Origin: Anaerolineales bacterium
Lineage (GTDB): Bacteria > Chloroflexota > Anaerolineae > Anaerolineales > UBA4823
Length of the DNA stretch: 64,000 nucleotides
Direction of reading: 5' to 3'
Assembly: GCA_025057645.1 (NCBI GenBank)
Contig: JANXBJ010000001.1
Span: forward strand, 116,357 to 180,356
This document shows, piece after piece, positions 43,665 to 52,388 of the stretch (its first letter is position 1; every line of letters starts with the position of its first letter). Below the pieces are notes generated by a model that saw only the letters and a program-made list of their open reading frames with translations, was not told where the DNA came from and searched no databases. The position numbers and the translations under genes are program-made.

Positions 43665-44663
43665 TTGGCTTGGCCTCTCGTTTCGATTGTAATCCCGTGT
43701 TACAACGAGCAGGATACTATTGCTGCGTTGCTTGAGGCTATTTCTCAACAGACATATCCTCTGGATCGCCTCGAGGTTATTGTTGCTGATGGGATGTCTA
43801 CCGATAACACTCGGCACAATATCGGGAAGTTCGTTGCCGAGCATCCGGAGCTAGATGTGCGGGTGGTCGAGAACCCGGACCGGGCTATCCCGAAGGCGCT
43901 AAACAGGGCAATTGAGCAAGCTCGGGGGGAGATTATCCTTCGGTTAGATGCACACTCACAACCCTACGCAGACTATGTAGAGCGATGTGTAGCTGCGCTA
44001 GAGGCGGGAAAGGGAGATAATGTAGGGGGAATGTGGGAAATCGTAGCCGGCAGCCAGACTTGGATAGCTCGCTCTATTGCAGTTGCTGCGTCGCACCCTT
44101 TGGGCGTTGGCGATGCCCACTACCGAGTGGGAGGTCGAGCTCAATGCGTCGATACAGTGCCGTTCGGCGCTTACCGAAGAAGCCTTTTTGAGCGGATTGG
44201 CAAGTTCAACGAGGCGCTTTTGACAAACGAAGATTATGAGCTTAACGCTCGAATTCGCTTGAACGGCGGTAAAATCTGGTTCGACCCTGCAATTCGGATG
44301 AAATATTTTGCGCGGAAAAGTTTGAGCGATCTGGCTCGGCAGTATTGGCGCTACGGATATTGGAAAGCAAAAATGCTGCGGATATACCCCAAAACCCTGC
44401 GCTGGCGTCAGTTGCTGCCGCCGTTGTTCGTTTTCTCCGTTCTGATAAGCCTTATCTTGTCTCCTCTCAGTGTGGTTGCTAGATACGGGTTGTTCTCAAC
44501 CCTTGGGAGCTACCTGCTAATTCTGGCTGCGGTCGGCGCAAGGGAAGCTCTGGTCCGGAGGGAAGCCTTTTTGCTTGTCGGTCTGCCGCTGAGCATCGCG
44601 ACCATGCATTTCTCTTGGGGCCTTGCCTTCTTGTGGAGCCTTGCTAGTGCAAATGAGCGTTGA
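43665..44663 (+). CDS. Family 2 glycosyltransferase
   Basis: A 332-residue membrane-associated GT2. It starts with the Rossmann-like strand VSIVIPCYNEQ, has VADGMSTDNT, the LRLDAHSQPY donor site and the TNEDYELNARIR acceptor-side motif. Three hydrophobic segments follow residue 245. The layout resembles ExoA-type exopolysaccharide transferases. The start is TTG 43665, forced by an in-frame stop at 43656 and the position of the first strand. It overlaps the next gene by 11 nt. Confidence 0.85.
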   Translation: MAWPLVSIVIPCYNEQDTIAALLEAISQQTYPLDRLEVIVADGMSTDNTRHNIGKFVAEHPELDVRVVENPDRAIPKALNRAIEQARGEIILRLDAHSQPYADYVERCVAALEAGKGDNVGGMWEIVAGSQTWIARSIAVAASHPLGVGDAHYRVGGRAQCVDTVPFGAYRRSLFERIGKFNEALLTNEDYELNARIRLNGGKIWFDPAIRMKYFARKSLSDLARQYWRYGYWKAKMLRIYPKTLRWRQLLPPLFVFSVLISLILSPLSVVARYGLFSTLGSYLLILAAVGAREALVRREAFLLVGLPLSIATMHFSWGLAFLWSLASANER

Positions 44664-46089
44664 ACGTCCTGACGTTCCTTCAAGACCTTGGCGGTTGCGA
44701 TTTCATGAGCGCCGTCCTTTACTGGCTTTAGGGGATTTTCTAGCAGCTTCGATTTCGCTGGTTTTGGCGCTGTATGCCTGGTCTTTGGGCGAGCGCTTTT
44801 TGGGATTCTCCGTTGAGTTCGTTCAGAGGAGAGTACCTTGGTGGTTCTGGTTCATGCCCCTGATTTGGCTTCTCCTATTGATTGAGCTTTATGATTTACA
44901 CCGCGCTTCTCGTTGGCGAGCCACTGTCAAAGGAGTAGCGACTGCTGCCGGTATCGGTTTCGTGGTATACCTTATCCTCTTTTTCTATTACGCTAATTCG
45001 CCGCGATCCTTGCTGCCGAGGCGAGGGGTAGCTACTTTTCTGATCGCTGCGACCTTATTGACCCTAGCCTGGAGATGGTTCTATATCCGAATCTTCACCT
45101 TGCCCCAATTCATGCGGCGTGCCCTTATCGTTGGCGGTGGCAATGCGGGCACCTTGATGATCGAAGTCTATAAGGCCATCTCCCCTCCACCGTTCGTACT
45201 GGTAGGGGTGGTCGACGACGACCCGGAGAAGCAGGGAAAGAGTATTTTGGGGATTCCGGTTCTCGGAACGAGTGAGACTTTGTTGAAACTAGTGAAAGAA
45301 CATGAGATTTCGGACATCATCGTTGCTATTTCAGGTGCTCTGAACAGCAACATGTTTCAGGCCTTGTTAACCGCCCAGGAGAGCGGCGTTGAAATCATCC
45401 GAATGCCTAAGATGTATGAACGTTTGTTGGGCAGGGTGCCGATTCGAATTTTGGAGGCCGATTGGATTCTGCGCTCTTTTGTAGATGAGACTTCTGTGAG
45501 CGTCTTTGATGAGCTGCTTAAGAGACTATTTGATATTTTGGGCGGAATAGTAGGAATGGCGATTTTTTTGGCCACCTTTCCTTTTATTGCTCTAGCAATC
45601 GTGATCGACGATGGACTGCCGATTTTCTACACCCAGATTCGGCTGGGCAGAATGGCAAGGCCTTATCCCTTGATCAAATATCGAACCATGCGCCGCGATG
45701 CCGAATCGGACGGGAAACCCCGTTGGGCTCAGGAAAATGATCGAAGAGCGACCCGAGTGGGCCGCTTTCTCCGCAAGTCTCATCTGGATGAGTTGCCCCA
45801 GTTCATTAATGTGTTGCGAGGAGAGATGAGCCTAGTCGGTCCGAGGGCCGAGAGGTTGGAACTGGTGGAGTATTTTGAGAAAAGAGTTCCTTTTTACCGA
45901 GCGCGGCTATTGGTCAAGCCCGGGCTGACCGGTTGGGCACAGGTTAACTACGGCTATGCTGCCTCGATCGAGGAAACTACGGTCAAGCTGGAATATGATT
46001 TATACTACATAAAGAATCGCAGTTTGTTAATCGACATACTGATTCTGCTGCGCACTCCCTCAACGGTGCTGGGGCTAAAGGGGCGGTAG
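44653..46089 (+). CDS. Polyprenyl-phosphate sugar-1-phosphate transferase (WbaP/EpsL family)
   Basis: A 478-residue initiating transferase for exopolysaccharide synthesis. It has four N-terminal helices (about 25-145), a central CoA-binding-like Rossmann domain (RALIVGGGNAGTLM, VVDDDPEKQG), one more helix near 300 and the C-terminal bacterial sugar transferase domain. The last carries IKYRTMRRDAE, RKSHLDELPQ, GEMSLVGPRAE and KPGLTGWAQVNYGY. It loads a sugar phosphate on undecaprenyl phosphate. ATG 44653 lies within the end of the GT2 gene. Confidence 0.9.
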   Translation: MSVERPDVPSRPWRLRFHERRPLLALGDFLAASISLVLALYAWSLGERFLGFSVEFVQRRVPWWFWFMPLIWLLLLIELYDLHRASRWRATVKGVATAAGIGFVVYLILFFYYANSPRSLLPRRGVATFLIAATLLTLAWRWFYIRIFTLPQFMRRALIVGGGNAGTLMIEVYKAISPPPFVLVGVVDDDPEKQGKSILGIPVLGTSETLLKLVKEHEISDIIVAISGALNSNMFQALLTAQESGVEIIRMPKMYERLLGRVPIRILEADWILRSFVDETSVSVFDELLKRLFDILGGIVGMAIFLATFPFIALAIVIDDGLPIFYTQIRLGRMARPYPLIKYRTMRRDAESDGKPRWAQENDRRATRVGRFLRKSHLDELPQFINVLRGEMSLVGPRAERLELVEYFEKRVPFYRARLLVKPGLTGWAQVNYGYAASIEETTVKLEYDLYYIKNRSLLIDILILLRTPSTVLGLKGR

Positions 46090-46103
46090 GCAAAGCTGTG
46101 TCC

Positions 46104-47144
46104 ATGAGCTTCGACAAGGATTACGCCCGGTGGGACGTCTTTTTATCTCAGTTCCCGCACGCTCATATTTTACAAACGAGCACCTGGGGTAAGGTCAAAG
46201 AAAGGTTTGGCTGGAGAGTTTACCATTTTATTCAAGAGGGCTGGGGAGCGCAAATTCTGGTCAGGCAGTTGTTTATAGGATTTCGGTTTGCATATATTCC
46301 CAAGGGTCCATTGGGTGTAGAGGAATCCTTAGAACAGTGGGTCTGGCGTCAAGGGGGTGGTTCCTTTGAATGTTCTTTCCTAAGCACCCTGCGAGAATTT
46401 TGCCGGCGGGAGCAAATTGTCTTTGTCAAGGTTGAGCCGGATGTTTTGATCGATTCGGAGGATGACCTGAGGCAGTGTCCGAAGGGACTGGTCTGCAGCG
46501 ACCATGCAATTCAACCCTTGCGTACGATTTTGATCGACATTGGTGTTTCGGAAGACGAAATTCTTGCTCGGATGAAGCAGAAGACGCGCTATAACTTGCG
46601 ACTTGCGGAACGCAAAGGTGTCCGGGTGCAGCCGAGCGATGATCTTGAACTTTTCTACCAGATGATGGTGACGACCGGCCGACGAGATGGCTTTCAGGTC
46701 CATGCAAAGGAATATTACGAGACGGTGTACAGCCTTTTCCGTCAACAAGGGCAGTGTGAGCTTTTGTTGGCTTTCTACCAAGGGGAACCGGTTGCCGGGT
46801 TGATGGTGTTTGCCCGGGGAAAGCGTGCCTTTTATTTCTACGGAGCCTCTCTGGATCGATATCGAGAAGCGATGGCTCCGTATCTACTTCAGTGGAAAGC
46901 GATTCTTTGGGCGAAGGAAAAGGGATGCAGCGTGTACGATTTCTGGGGCGTCCCAGACTATGAAGAGAGAAGGTTGGAAGAGGAGTTCAGGCATCGCGTA
47001 GGGGGCTTATGGGGTGTTTATCGATTTAAGCGCGGCTTCGGTGGACGAGTAGTACGATATGCAGGCCCTTATGATTTCGTGACCTCTCCACTGTTGTATG
47101 GTCTATATCGATTTTGGATGCGATGGAAGCACGAACGTCTATAA
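46104..47144 (+). CDS. FemAB-family aminoacyltransferase, copy 1
   Basis: A 346-residue protein with two GNAT-like halves and the FemABX mark MKQKTRYNLRLAERKGV. A YDFWGVPDYEE segment and a VYRFKRGFGG end follow. The family uses aminoacyl-tRNA to extend the peptidoglycan stem peptide. ATG 46104 is chosen over GTG 46098. The end overlaps copy 2 by 22 nt. Unlike Gram-positive FemA, no coiled-coil insertion is present. Confidence 0.85.
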   Translation: MSFDKDYARWDVFLSQFPHAHILQTSTWGKVKERFGWRVYHFIQEGWGAQILVRQLFIGFRFAYIPKGPLGVEESLEQWVWRQGGGSFECSFLSTLREFCRREQIVFVKVEPDVLIDSEDDLRQCPKGLVCSDHAIQPLRTILIDIGVSEDEILARMKQKTRYNLRLAERKGVRVQPSDDLELFYQMMVTTGRRDGFQVHAKEYYETVYSLFRQQGQCELLLAFYQGEPVAGLMVFARGKRAFYFYGASLDRYREAMAPYLLQWKAILWAKEKGCSVYDFWGVPDYEERRLEEEFRHRVGGLWGVYRFKRGFGGRVVRYAGPYDFVTSPLLYGLYRFWMRWKHERL

Positions 47145-48340
47145 ACAGCCCGGAGGAGTGGAATCGGATCATTGCCTCGTTTGCCAAAACCCATGTTCTA
47201 CAAACTTGGCAGTGGGGAGTGGCTAAGGGTTACTTTGGGTGGAAGGCGATCCCGAAAGTGTGGAAGAAAGGGCATGAAGTATCCGCTGCAGCCCTGGTGC
47301 TCAAGCGGACCATCCATTTGCCAGTGATTGGAGATGTGGGTTGTATTCTTTACGTCCCTAAGGGACCTCTTTTGAGGGATTGGGGTGACCGTTCGCTGGT
47401 GAGCTCGGTGCTGGAGGGCTTGGAAGCTCTAGCCAAACAAGAGAGGGCCCTCTTAGTTAAAGTGGATCCGGATGTCGAGTGGACTCGGGATAAGGTGGAC
47501 GGAGAACACGGCAGAGGGATAGGGAATAACGCAGAAACGGCCATCCTGACGCACAGCGGTTTTCCCGGCAAAGAACCCACACTTGGAGAAAGGGTTGTTT
47601 CTTTGCTGAAGAGTCGAGGTTGGGTTTTTTCGAAGGAGCAGGTGCAATTCCGGAACACCGTGGTGCTCAATTTAGAGCTTCCTGAGGACGAGTTGCTGAA
47701 AAGGATGAAGCAAAAAACGCGCTATAACATCCGCTTGGCTGAGAGGAAGGGGGTAGTAGTTCGGGAGGGGAGCAGTGAGGATATTCCCTTGCTTTACCGT
47801 ATGTACAGGGAGACGAGCCGTCGTGATGGGTTTACGATTCGCGAGGAGGGGTATTATGCGCGGGTTTGGCGCACATTCTTGGGGGACGACCAATGCTCAC
47901 CGACCGACAAAGAACCCCGAAAGCCTTCTCCGGCCTTTGGAATGACCCCGTTTGCTGCTGTCCTGATTGCAGAGTATGAAGCAGAGCCGATTGCGGGGTT
48001 GATCCTCTTTGTCTTTAGAGATCGGGCTTGGTATATGTACGGAATGTCCACCGACAAACATCGTGAAAAGATGCCGAATTATCTCTTACACTGGCGGGCA
48101 ATTCAGTTTTTACGGCGTTTAGGTGTGAGAGAGTATGACTTATGGGGAGCACCCGATCGCCTTGAGGAAAGTGATCCGATGTATGGGGTCTATCGTTTCA
48201 AAATTGGCTTCGGTGCCGAACTCGTGTCTCACATTGGAGCATGGGACTTTCCCGTTTCGAGATTCGGGTACCGCTTCTATCAGGAAGTTTTGCCTAGATA
48301 CTTGAGTGTTTTGCGTGTTCAAAGGAGAGTAAGGGCATGA
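47123..48340 (+). CDS. FemAB-family aminoacyltransferase, copy 2
   Basis: A 405-residue paralogue of the preceding gene, with HVLQTWQWG, MKQKTRYNIRLAERKGV, YDLWGAPDR and VYRFKIGFG. It is about 60 residues longer, mostly from a loop before the KTRYN motif and from a short insert near residue 260. Two tandem copies suggest successive additions to an interpeptide bridge. ATG 47123 is inside copy 1. It overlaps the D-cysteine desulfhydrase-family gene by 4 nt (ATGA), so the three form one translational unit. Confidence 0.85.
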   Translation: MEARTSINSPEEWNRIIASFAKTHVLQTWQWGVAKGYFGWKAIPKVWKKGHEVSAAALVLKRTIHLPVIGDVGCILYVPKGPLLRDWGDRSLVSSVLEGLEALAKQERALLVKVDPDVEWTRDKVDGEHGRGIGNNAETAILTHSGFPGKEPTLGERVVSLLKSRGWVFSKEQVQFRNTVVLNLELPEDELLKRMKQKTRYNIRLAERKGVVVREGSSEDIPLLYRMYRETSRRDGFTIREEGYYARVWRTFLGDDQCSPTDKEPRKPSPAFGMTPFAAVLIAEYEAEPIAGLILFVFRDRAWYMYGMSTDKHREKMPNYLLHWRAIQFLRRLGVREYDLWGAPDRLEESDPMYGVYRFKIGFGAELVSHIGAWDFPVSRFGYRFYQEVLPRYLSVLRVQRRVRA

Positions 48341-49320
48341 AAGCCTCGTTATCGGCAGTGCCAAGAGTAAAGTTTGCTAATCTTCCTACGCCTGTGGAGA
48401 GAATGACGCGGCTGGCCCCCAAAATTGGCCTGCGGGAGCTTTGGGTTAAGCGGGACGACTTAAGCGGGTTGGCCTTAGGTGGGAACAAAACCCGCAAGTT
48501 GGAGTACTTGGTTGCCGAAGCTCTCTCCCATGGAGCAAGAACGCTGCTCACGACCGGGGCTCCCCAGTCGAATCATTGTCGTCAGACTGCCGCAGCGGCA
48601 GCGAAGTTTGGCTTCGACTGCGTATTGGTTTTGGCAGGCGAGCCTCCGACTCGCTACAGCGGAAACCTTCTCTTAGATCATCTCTTCGGCGCAGAAATTG
48701 TTTGGTGCCCCAAAGATCAGCGAGAGGCAACGTTGCAAGAGGTGTTTCAAAAACTCTGGCGAGAGGGTCGCCGACCATACCGTATCCCGTATGGAGGGTC
48801 GAATGCGCTGGGTGTATTGGCCTATGCTCAGGCAGTTGGTGAAGTTGTCGAACAGGGGGTGTGCCCTGAATGGATTGTTTTTCCTTCCTCCTCAGGTGGA
48901 ACCCAAGCCGGGTTGCTGCTAGGCTGTAAGCTTTATAAGCTTGACGCTCGAATCGTAGGCATTAGTGTAGACTTGCCCGCCTCCGAACTTCGGGAGCGGA
49001 TTTTCCAATTATGTTGCCAGGCTTCCGACACCTACTCTTTTTCGGTGTCTGTGAGAATCGAAGAGATTGTGGTCGATGACTCGTATCGAGGCGAAGGCTA
49101 CGGAATTCCTACCCAAGCGGACATACAGGCTATCCAAGACTTTGCCCGCTATGAAGGGATTCTCTTAGATCCGGTATATACCGGGCGAGCTGCGGCAGGG
49201 CTAATCGATCTAGTCAAGCGAGGGACAATTCCCGCCGACGCATCCGTCCTTTTCTGGCATACCGGGGGGACGCCGGCTCTGTTTGCGGAAGCCTACGAGA
49301 AACTCTTTTCCCCGCCTTAG
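48337..49320 (+). CDS. D-cysteine desulfhydrase / ACC deaminase-family PLP enzyme
   Basis: A 327-residue fold-type II PLP enzyme. The PLP lysine is in GGNKTRKLEYL (about 49-59), with TTGAPQSNHCRQ, SSSGGTQAG and a late HTGGTPALF. The family includes D-cysteine desulfhydrase (DcyD) and 1-aminocyclopropane-1-carboxylate deaminase; a D-amino-acid role would suit the cell-wall neighbours but is not proved. Its 3' end overlaps the convergent transglutaminase pseudogene by about 110 bp. Confidence 0.85.
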   Translation: MKASLSAVPRVKFANLPTPVERMTRLAPKIGLRELWVKRDDLSGLALGGNKTRKLEYLVAEALSHGARTLLTTGAPQSNHCRQTAAAAAKFGFDCVLVLAGEPPTRYSGNLLLDHLFGAEIVWCPKDQREATLQEVFQKLWREGRRPYRIPYGGSNALGVLAYAQAVGEVVEQGVCPEWIVFPSSSGGTQAGLLLGCKLYKLDARIVGISVDLPASELRERIFQLCCQASDTYSFSVSVRIEEIVVDDSYRGEGYGIPTQADIQAIQDFARYEGILLDPVYTGRAAAGLIDLVKRGTIPADASVLFWHTGGTPALFAEAYEKLFSPP

Positions 49321-51605
49321 TAAATGCGCTAACTCATTGTGCAGGCGCTTTCGCCAAGCGAGCTCCAGGATCCTCCATGCAGGTTGCTTGGGTTCCGGTC
49401 CTTGGCTCAAAGTTTTTCCATATAGGAGAGTTTGGTATGTTTGAGCTACTCGCTCGATTTCCGATTTCGCTTCGGGTAACAATCTCGAGAGAAGGTGAGC
49501 TCGCTCAAGCGGCGTGTAGTGCGCAGGAGGTGAGCTGCGCAGTATCCTAAGGGCCGCATTGATGTGATCGTAGGACTTTGCGGCTGAAGAGAACTCGGCA
49601 CGCCAACTCTGCTCAACTGAAAGCGGCGGAGGGGTAAGTCCCAAAGCGCGGACTTGCTCCTCGAGGGTGTCAGGTAATTCTCGCTGGGTTTGGGCTGCCG
49701 TATAGGCGCTCACCGCAATCCAAGTCGATAGGGAAATGACGATAACGCTTAGGATTATTAGGGGGAGTAATAGAATTTTTCGTGCAGGAGTCGAAACCTG
49801 GGGTGATCTCTTCTCCTCCAGTTTTCGAAGGATCTCTTTGAGTCTAATGGGTTGGGTTGGGGCGCTATCTGTGAAGGTGGTTAAGAGCCGTTGTTGGGAA
49901 TAAACAAGAGCAGGTCGGGCGGTGGTTGGTTCAAATTCTACCCACCCAATGTTTGGAAAGAAAACTTCAGGCCAGGCATGAGTGTTATGCTCTCTGACCA
50001 CGTATGCCCTTATAGTTTGCGCTTCTTTCGAGGTGCCTGTGGCATAGCCCACCGCTAGGCGAGCCGGAATCCCTGCGCTGCGCAACAATAATACTGCGGC
50101 AGTAGCATAGTAGTTGCAGAATCCCTTTTTGTAGTCAAACAAAAACCAATCCAGCAGCTCACGATCGGTTGGAAAATCGTTGAGGGTTCCAATGTAAGAA
50201 TGGGGGTTCGTAAATAGTCGGTGATCGCAACAGCTTTGTCATAAGGGGTTGCGAGATCCTTGGTGAGGTCTTGAGCCAGAGCTTGGGTTCGCTTCGTCAG
50301 GTTGTAGGGAAGCTGAAGGTATCTCTCGGTGATCCACGGTGGGTAATCCTCTCCTGCCTCTCTTAGTTGGTCTGCAGTGACTGTGCTAAGCGAAGAGCGG
50401 GCATGGTAGATCTCTCCGGTTCCGAGGGGGCTTTTAGGTTGCGCAGCGAACAAATCGATCGTGCCATCTGGGTTCTCGAGATACTCTACTTTGATAGTTA
50501 AGTTTAGCCACTGGGGCTGGGAGGGAAGGAATAGAATGGAAGTCGGTTGGTTTAGATAAAACATGAAAGCATTGAGACGTTTCGCACGTTCGGGGTATAC
50601 GGGAAGTTTCTTGCCGAGTTCGCCGGCCTTAGGCTCTTTGGTAGAGAACCGGCTCAGACTCCACTGGCCGTTCTCATAGTGATCGTAAACGCGCAATCGC
50701 CAGAACAAGCGCACATCGGATGGAATTTCATCTTGGGCGATGACGATGAAGACTTCTTCCTCGCCTAGCTTAGCTCCGCGTCCTAGCGCCAGACTTTTCT
50801 CATAGAGTTCAGATTGCTCAAACGTTGTCACCCGCAGGGAGGCAAAAAGGTCGGCGAACCTCTCTCGGAAAGTTTGGAAAGGTTCCTTGACTTTCTCCCA
50901 GGTACGAACGAGGGCTTCGAATTGTGCCTTGCTGGCTGGGAAGGTTAAGGAAAGGATTCATAAGAGAAGAACGACTCCGATAGTGGAGTGAAATGCCTCG
51001 GATGAGAGTTGCGCAGGAATATAAACGCGTCTTTCATTCCACTCTTTTTGTTGACCGAGATAAGCGAGGCGGAAGATCAGGAGCGCAGAGAAGAGAGAAA
51101 ACCAATAGAGGTAGCCGTCTCGAGTTGGGAGTAGTATATCGTAGGAATGAATCACAAAGAGGCTAGTGAATAGGGGGACGACAATGCGAAAGACGTTTTG
51201 GGAGCGCACAAGGCTATACCCTGTATTGAGCCCAAGTGTCCAGAAAAGGATCATCATGGATAGTAGAAAGAGCAGGGTATCGTGTACGGGTTGGCGGTCC
51301 GAGATGCGCCAAGCAATTTGGGCAAGACGAAACAAGAGCCCCCTTATCTTTTCACTCCAAAGGACCTCCGTTTCTTGAGAAGCCCCTAGTTGCCAAGCAA
51401 TGATCAGAGAGCCATAGCCGACCGAGAGCAGAAAGAGTATGTGGTTCTTAAATTGGCTGTGTCCTAGGAGCAGACCGAATAAAAACGCAAGGTTGACAAC
51501 ATAGGCAACCCGGTATAGGTCTTCGATCCAGGCAGTCACAAGTAGGCGTCGCGTGACGATAAGCGCAAGAAACCAGCCCAGGGAGACTAAAAGCCAGTCC
51601 CACCT
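49210..51605 (-). pseudogene. Broken transglutaminase-like membrane protein (TgpA/DUF3488 type)
   Basis: The minus strand reads as one gene in pieces. 51605-50958 encodes helices like the TgpA N-terminus (PRWDWLLVSLGWFL...). TGA at 50958-50960 interrupts the frame, which continues in phase through 50831 to the core. A 1-nt shift at the G5 run 50202-50206 then moves translation to the frame that carries FDYKKGFCNYYATAAV (catalytic Cys), HNTHAWPEVF (His) and the following Asp region. A membrane helix and a DUF4129-like tail follow. No ATG, GTG or TTG is available before 51539. Stop, frameshift and lost start make a non-functional gene likely; a sequencing error could explain the G-run. Confidence 0.75.
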
Positions 51606-51859
51606 TGGGGGGTTCGTGATGGTGCACTTGGGTTATCTAAAGCTCGCTGTCCTGAAAGTCGATTCACTTTGGAATCCGTGGTTTATTTTATTCTAGCGCT
51701 GCTCGTTTGCAAGACATGGTCTATGAAAAGGAACCAACTCTGCTTCGATTCGGTTTTGCGTAACCTTGAGAAAGCTAGACGCCTTATTTGGCACCCTCGA
51801 TCCCCTTGCCTGTTTTGATGAAGTCTTGCCAATAAGGGGGTGATTCTATCTCGCAGCGT

Positions 51860-51888
51860 TTGAAATGGCTATGAGAGTGTGGTAAAAT
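51860..51888 (+). promoter_or_regulatory. Promoter of nuoA
   Basis: TTGAAA (51860-51865), 17-bp spacer, TAAAAT (51883-51888) with a TGG extension. +1 would be near 51895, 33 nt before the nuoA ATG. The rest of the gap from 51606 shows nothing recognisable. Confidence 0.75.
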
Positions 51889-51927
51889 GTGCCCGTTACT
51901 TTGGCTGAATCAAGCGGAGGAACGTTC

Positions 51928-52284
51928 ATGCTTCAAGATTGGCTGTTCATCGGGCTAATGGTCGTCATCGCTCCAATCTTCCCAGTTGCGGCACTGATCA
52001 TTCCCCAGCTTCTGGCCCCTAAAAAACCAAACCCCCTAAAATCACAAACCTATGAATGTGGTATCGAGACGGTGGGGGACACGTGGGTGCAGTTCAAAGC
52101 CCAGTACTATAATTTTGCCTTGGTGTTTCTTGTCTTTGATGTTGAGATCGTGTTTCTGTTCCCTTGGGCGGTTGCCCTCAATCAGCTTCCTCTATATGGT
52201 GTCCTAGTAGGAATCTTATTCATCGAGGTTCTCGTCATCGGCCTAGTTTATGCTTGGCGCAAGGGGATTTTAGAATGGTTCTAA
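51928..52284 (+). CDS. nuoA: NADH-quinone oxidoreductase subunit A
   Basis: A 118-residue membrane subunit of complex I with three helices. It has the NuoA mark KSQTYECGIETVGD and FLVFDVEIVFLFPWA. ATG 51928 follows GGAGGAACGTTC; a GTG at 51889 would sit on the promoter and is rejected. In most bacteria nuoA is followed by nuoB-C-D; here an intrinsic terminator and nuoH follow. Confidence 0.93.
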   Translation: MLQDWLFIGLMVVIAPIFPVAALIIPQLLAPKKPNPLKSQTYECGIETVGDTWVQFKAQYYNFALVFLVFDVEIVFLFPWAVALNQLPLYGVLVGILFIEVLVIGLVYAWRKGILEWF

Positions 52285-52298
52285 TCGAGGAATCAAAG

Positions 52299-52327
52299 AG
52301 GCTGATGGGAATTTCATCAGCCTTTTT
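52299..52327 (+). terminator. Intrinsic terminator between nuoA and nuoH
   Basis: A perfect 9-bp stem (52299-52307 with 52115-type mirror at 52315-52323), 7-nt loop and TTTTT tail. It should end most nuoA transcripts before nuoH. Confidence 0.8.
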
Positions 52328-52355
52328 GCGCGCATGATAGATGACGATGGATAAT
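52326..52355 (+). promoter_or_regulatory. Promoter of nuoH-N
   Basis: TTGCGC (52326-52331) and GATAAT (52350-52355) are 18 bp apart, directly after the terminator. A leader of about 27 nt with GGAGGAG precedes ATG 52389. Confidence 0.55.
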
Positions 52356-52388
52356 CGAAACGGTCATTGATTTGCTGGAGGAGTTTCA

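Noticed and set aside
47880..47945. Possible palindromic-element insertion in FemAB copy 2 (text ending PAFGMT)
   Set aside because: The phrase resembles translated dispersed repeats, but no second copy was seen in the window and the surrounding frame is intact.
51889..51927. N-terminal extension of nuoA from GTG 51889
   Set aside because: It would begin at the -10 box and lacks a ribosome site; ATG 51928 has GGAGGA just upstream.
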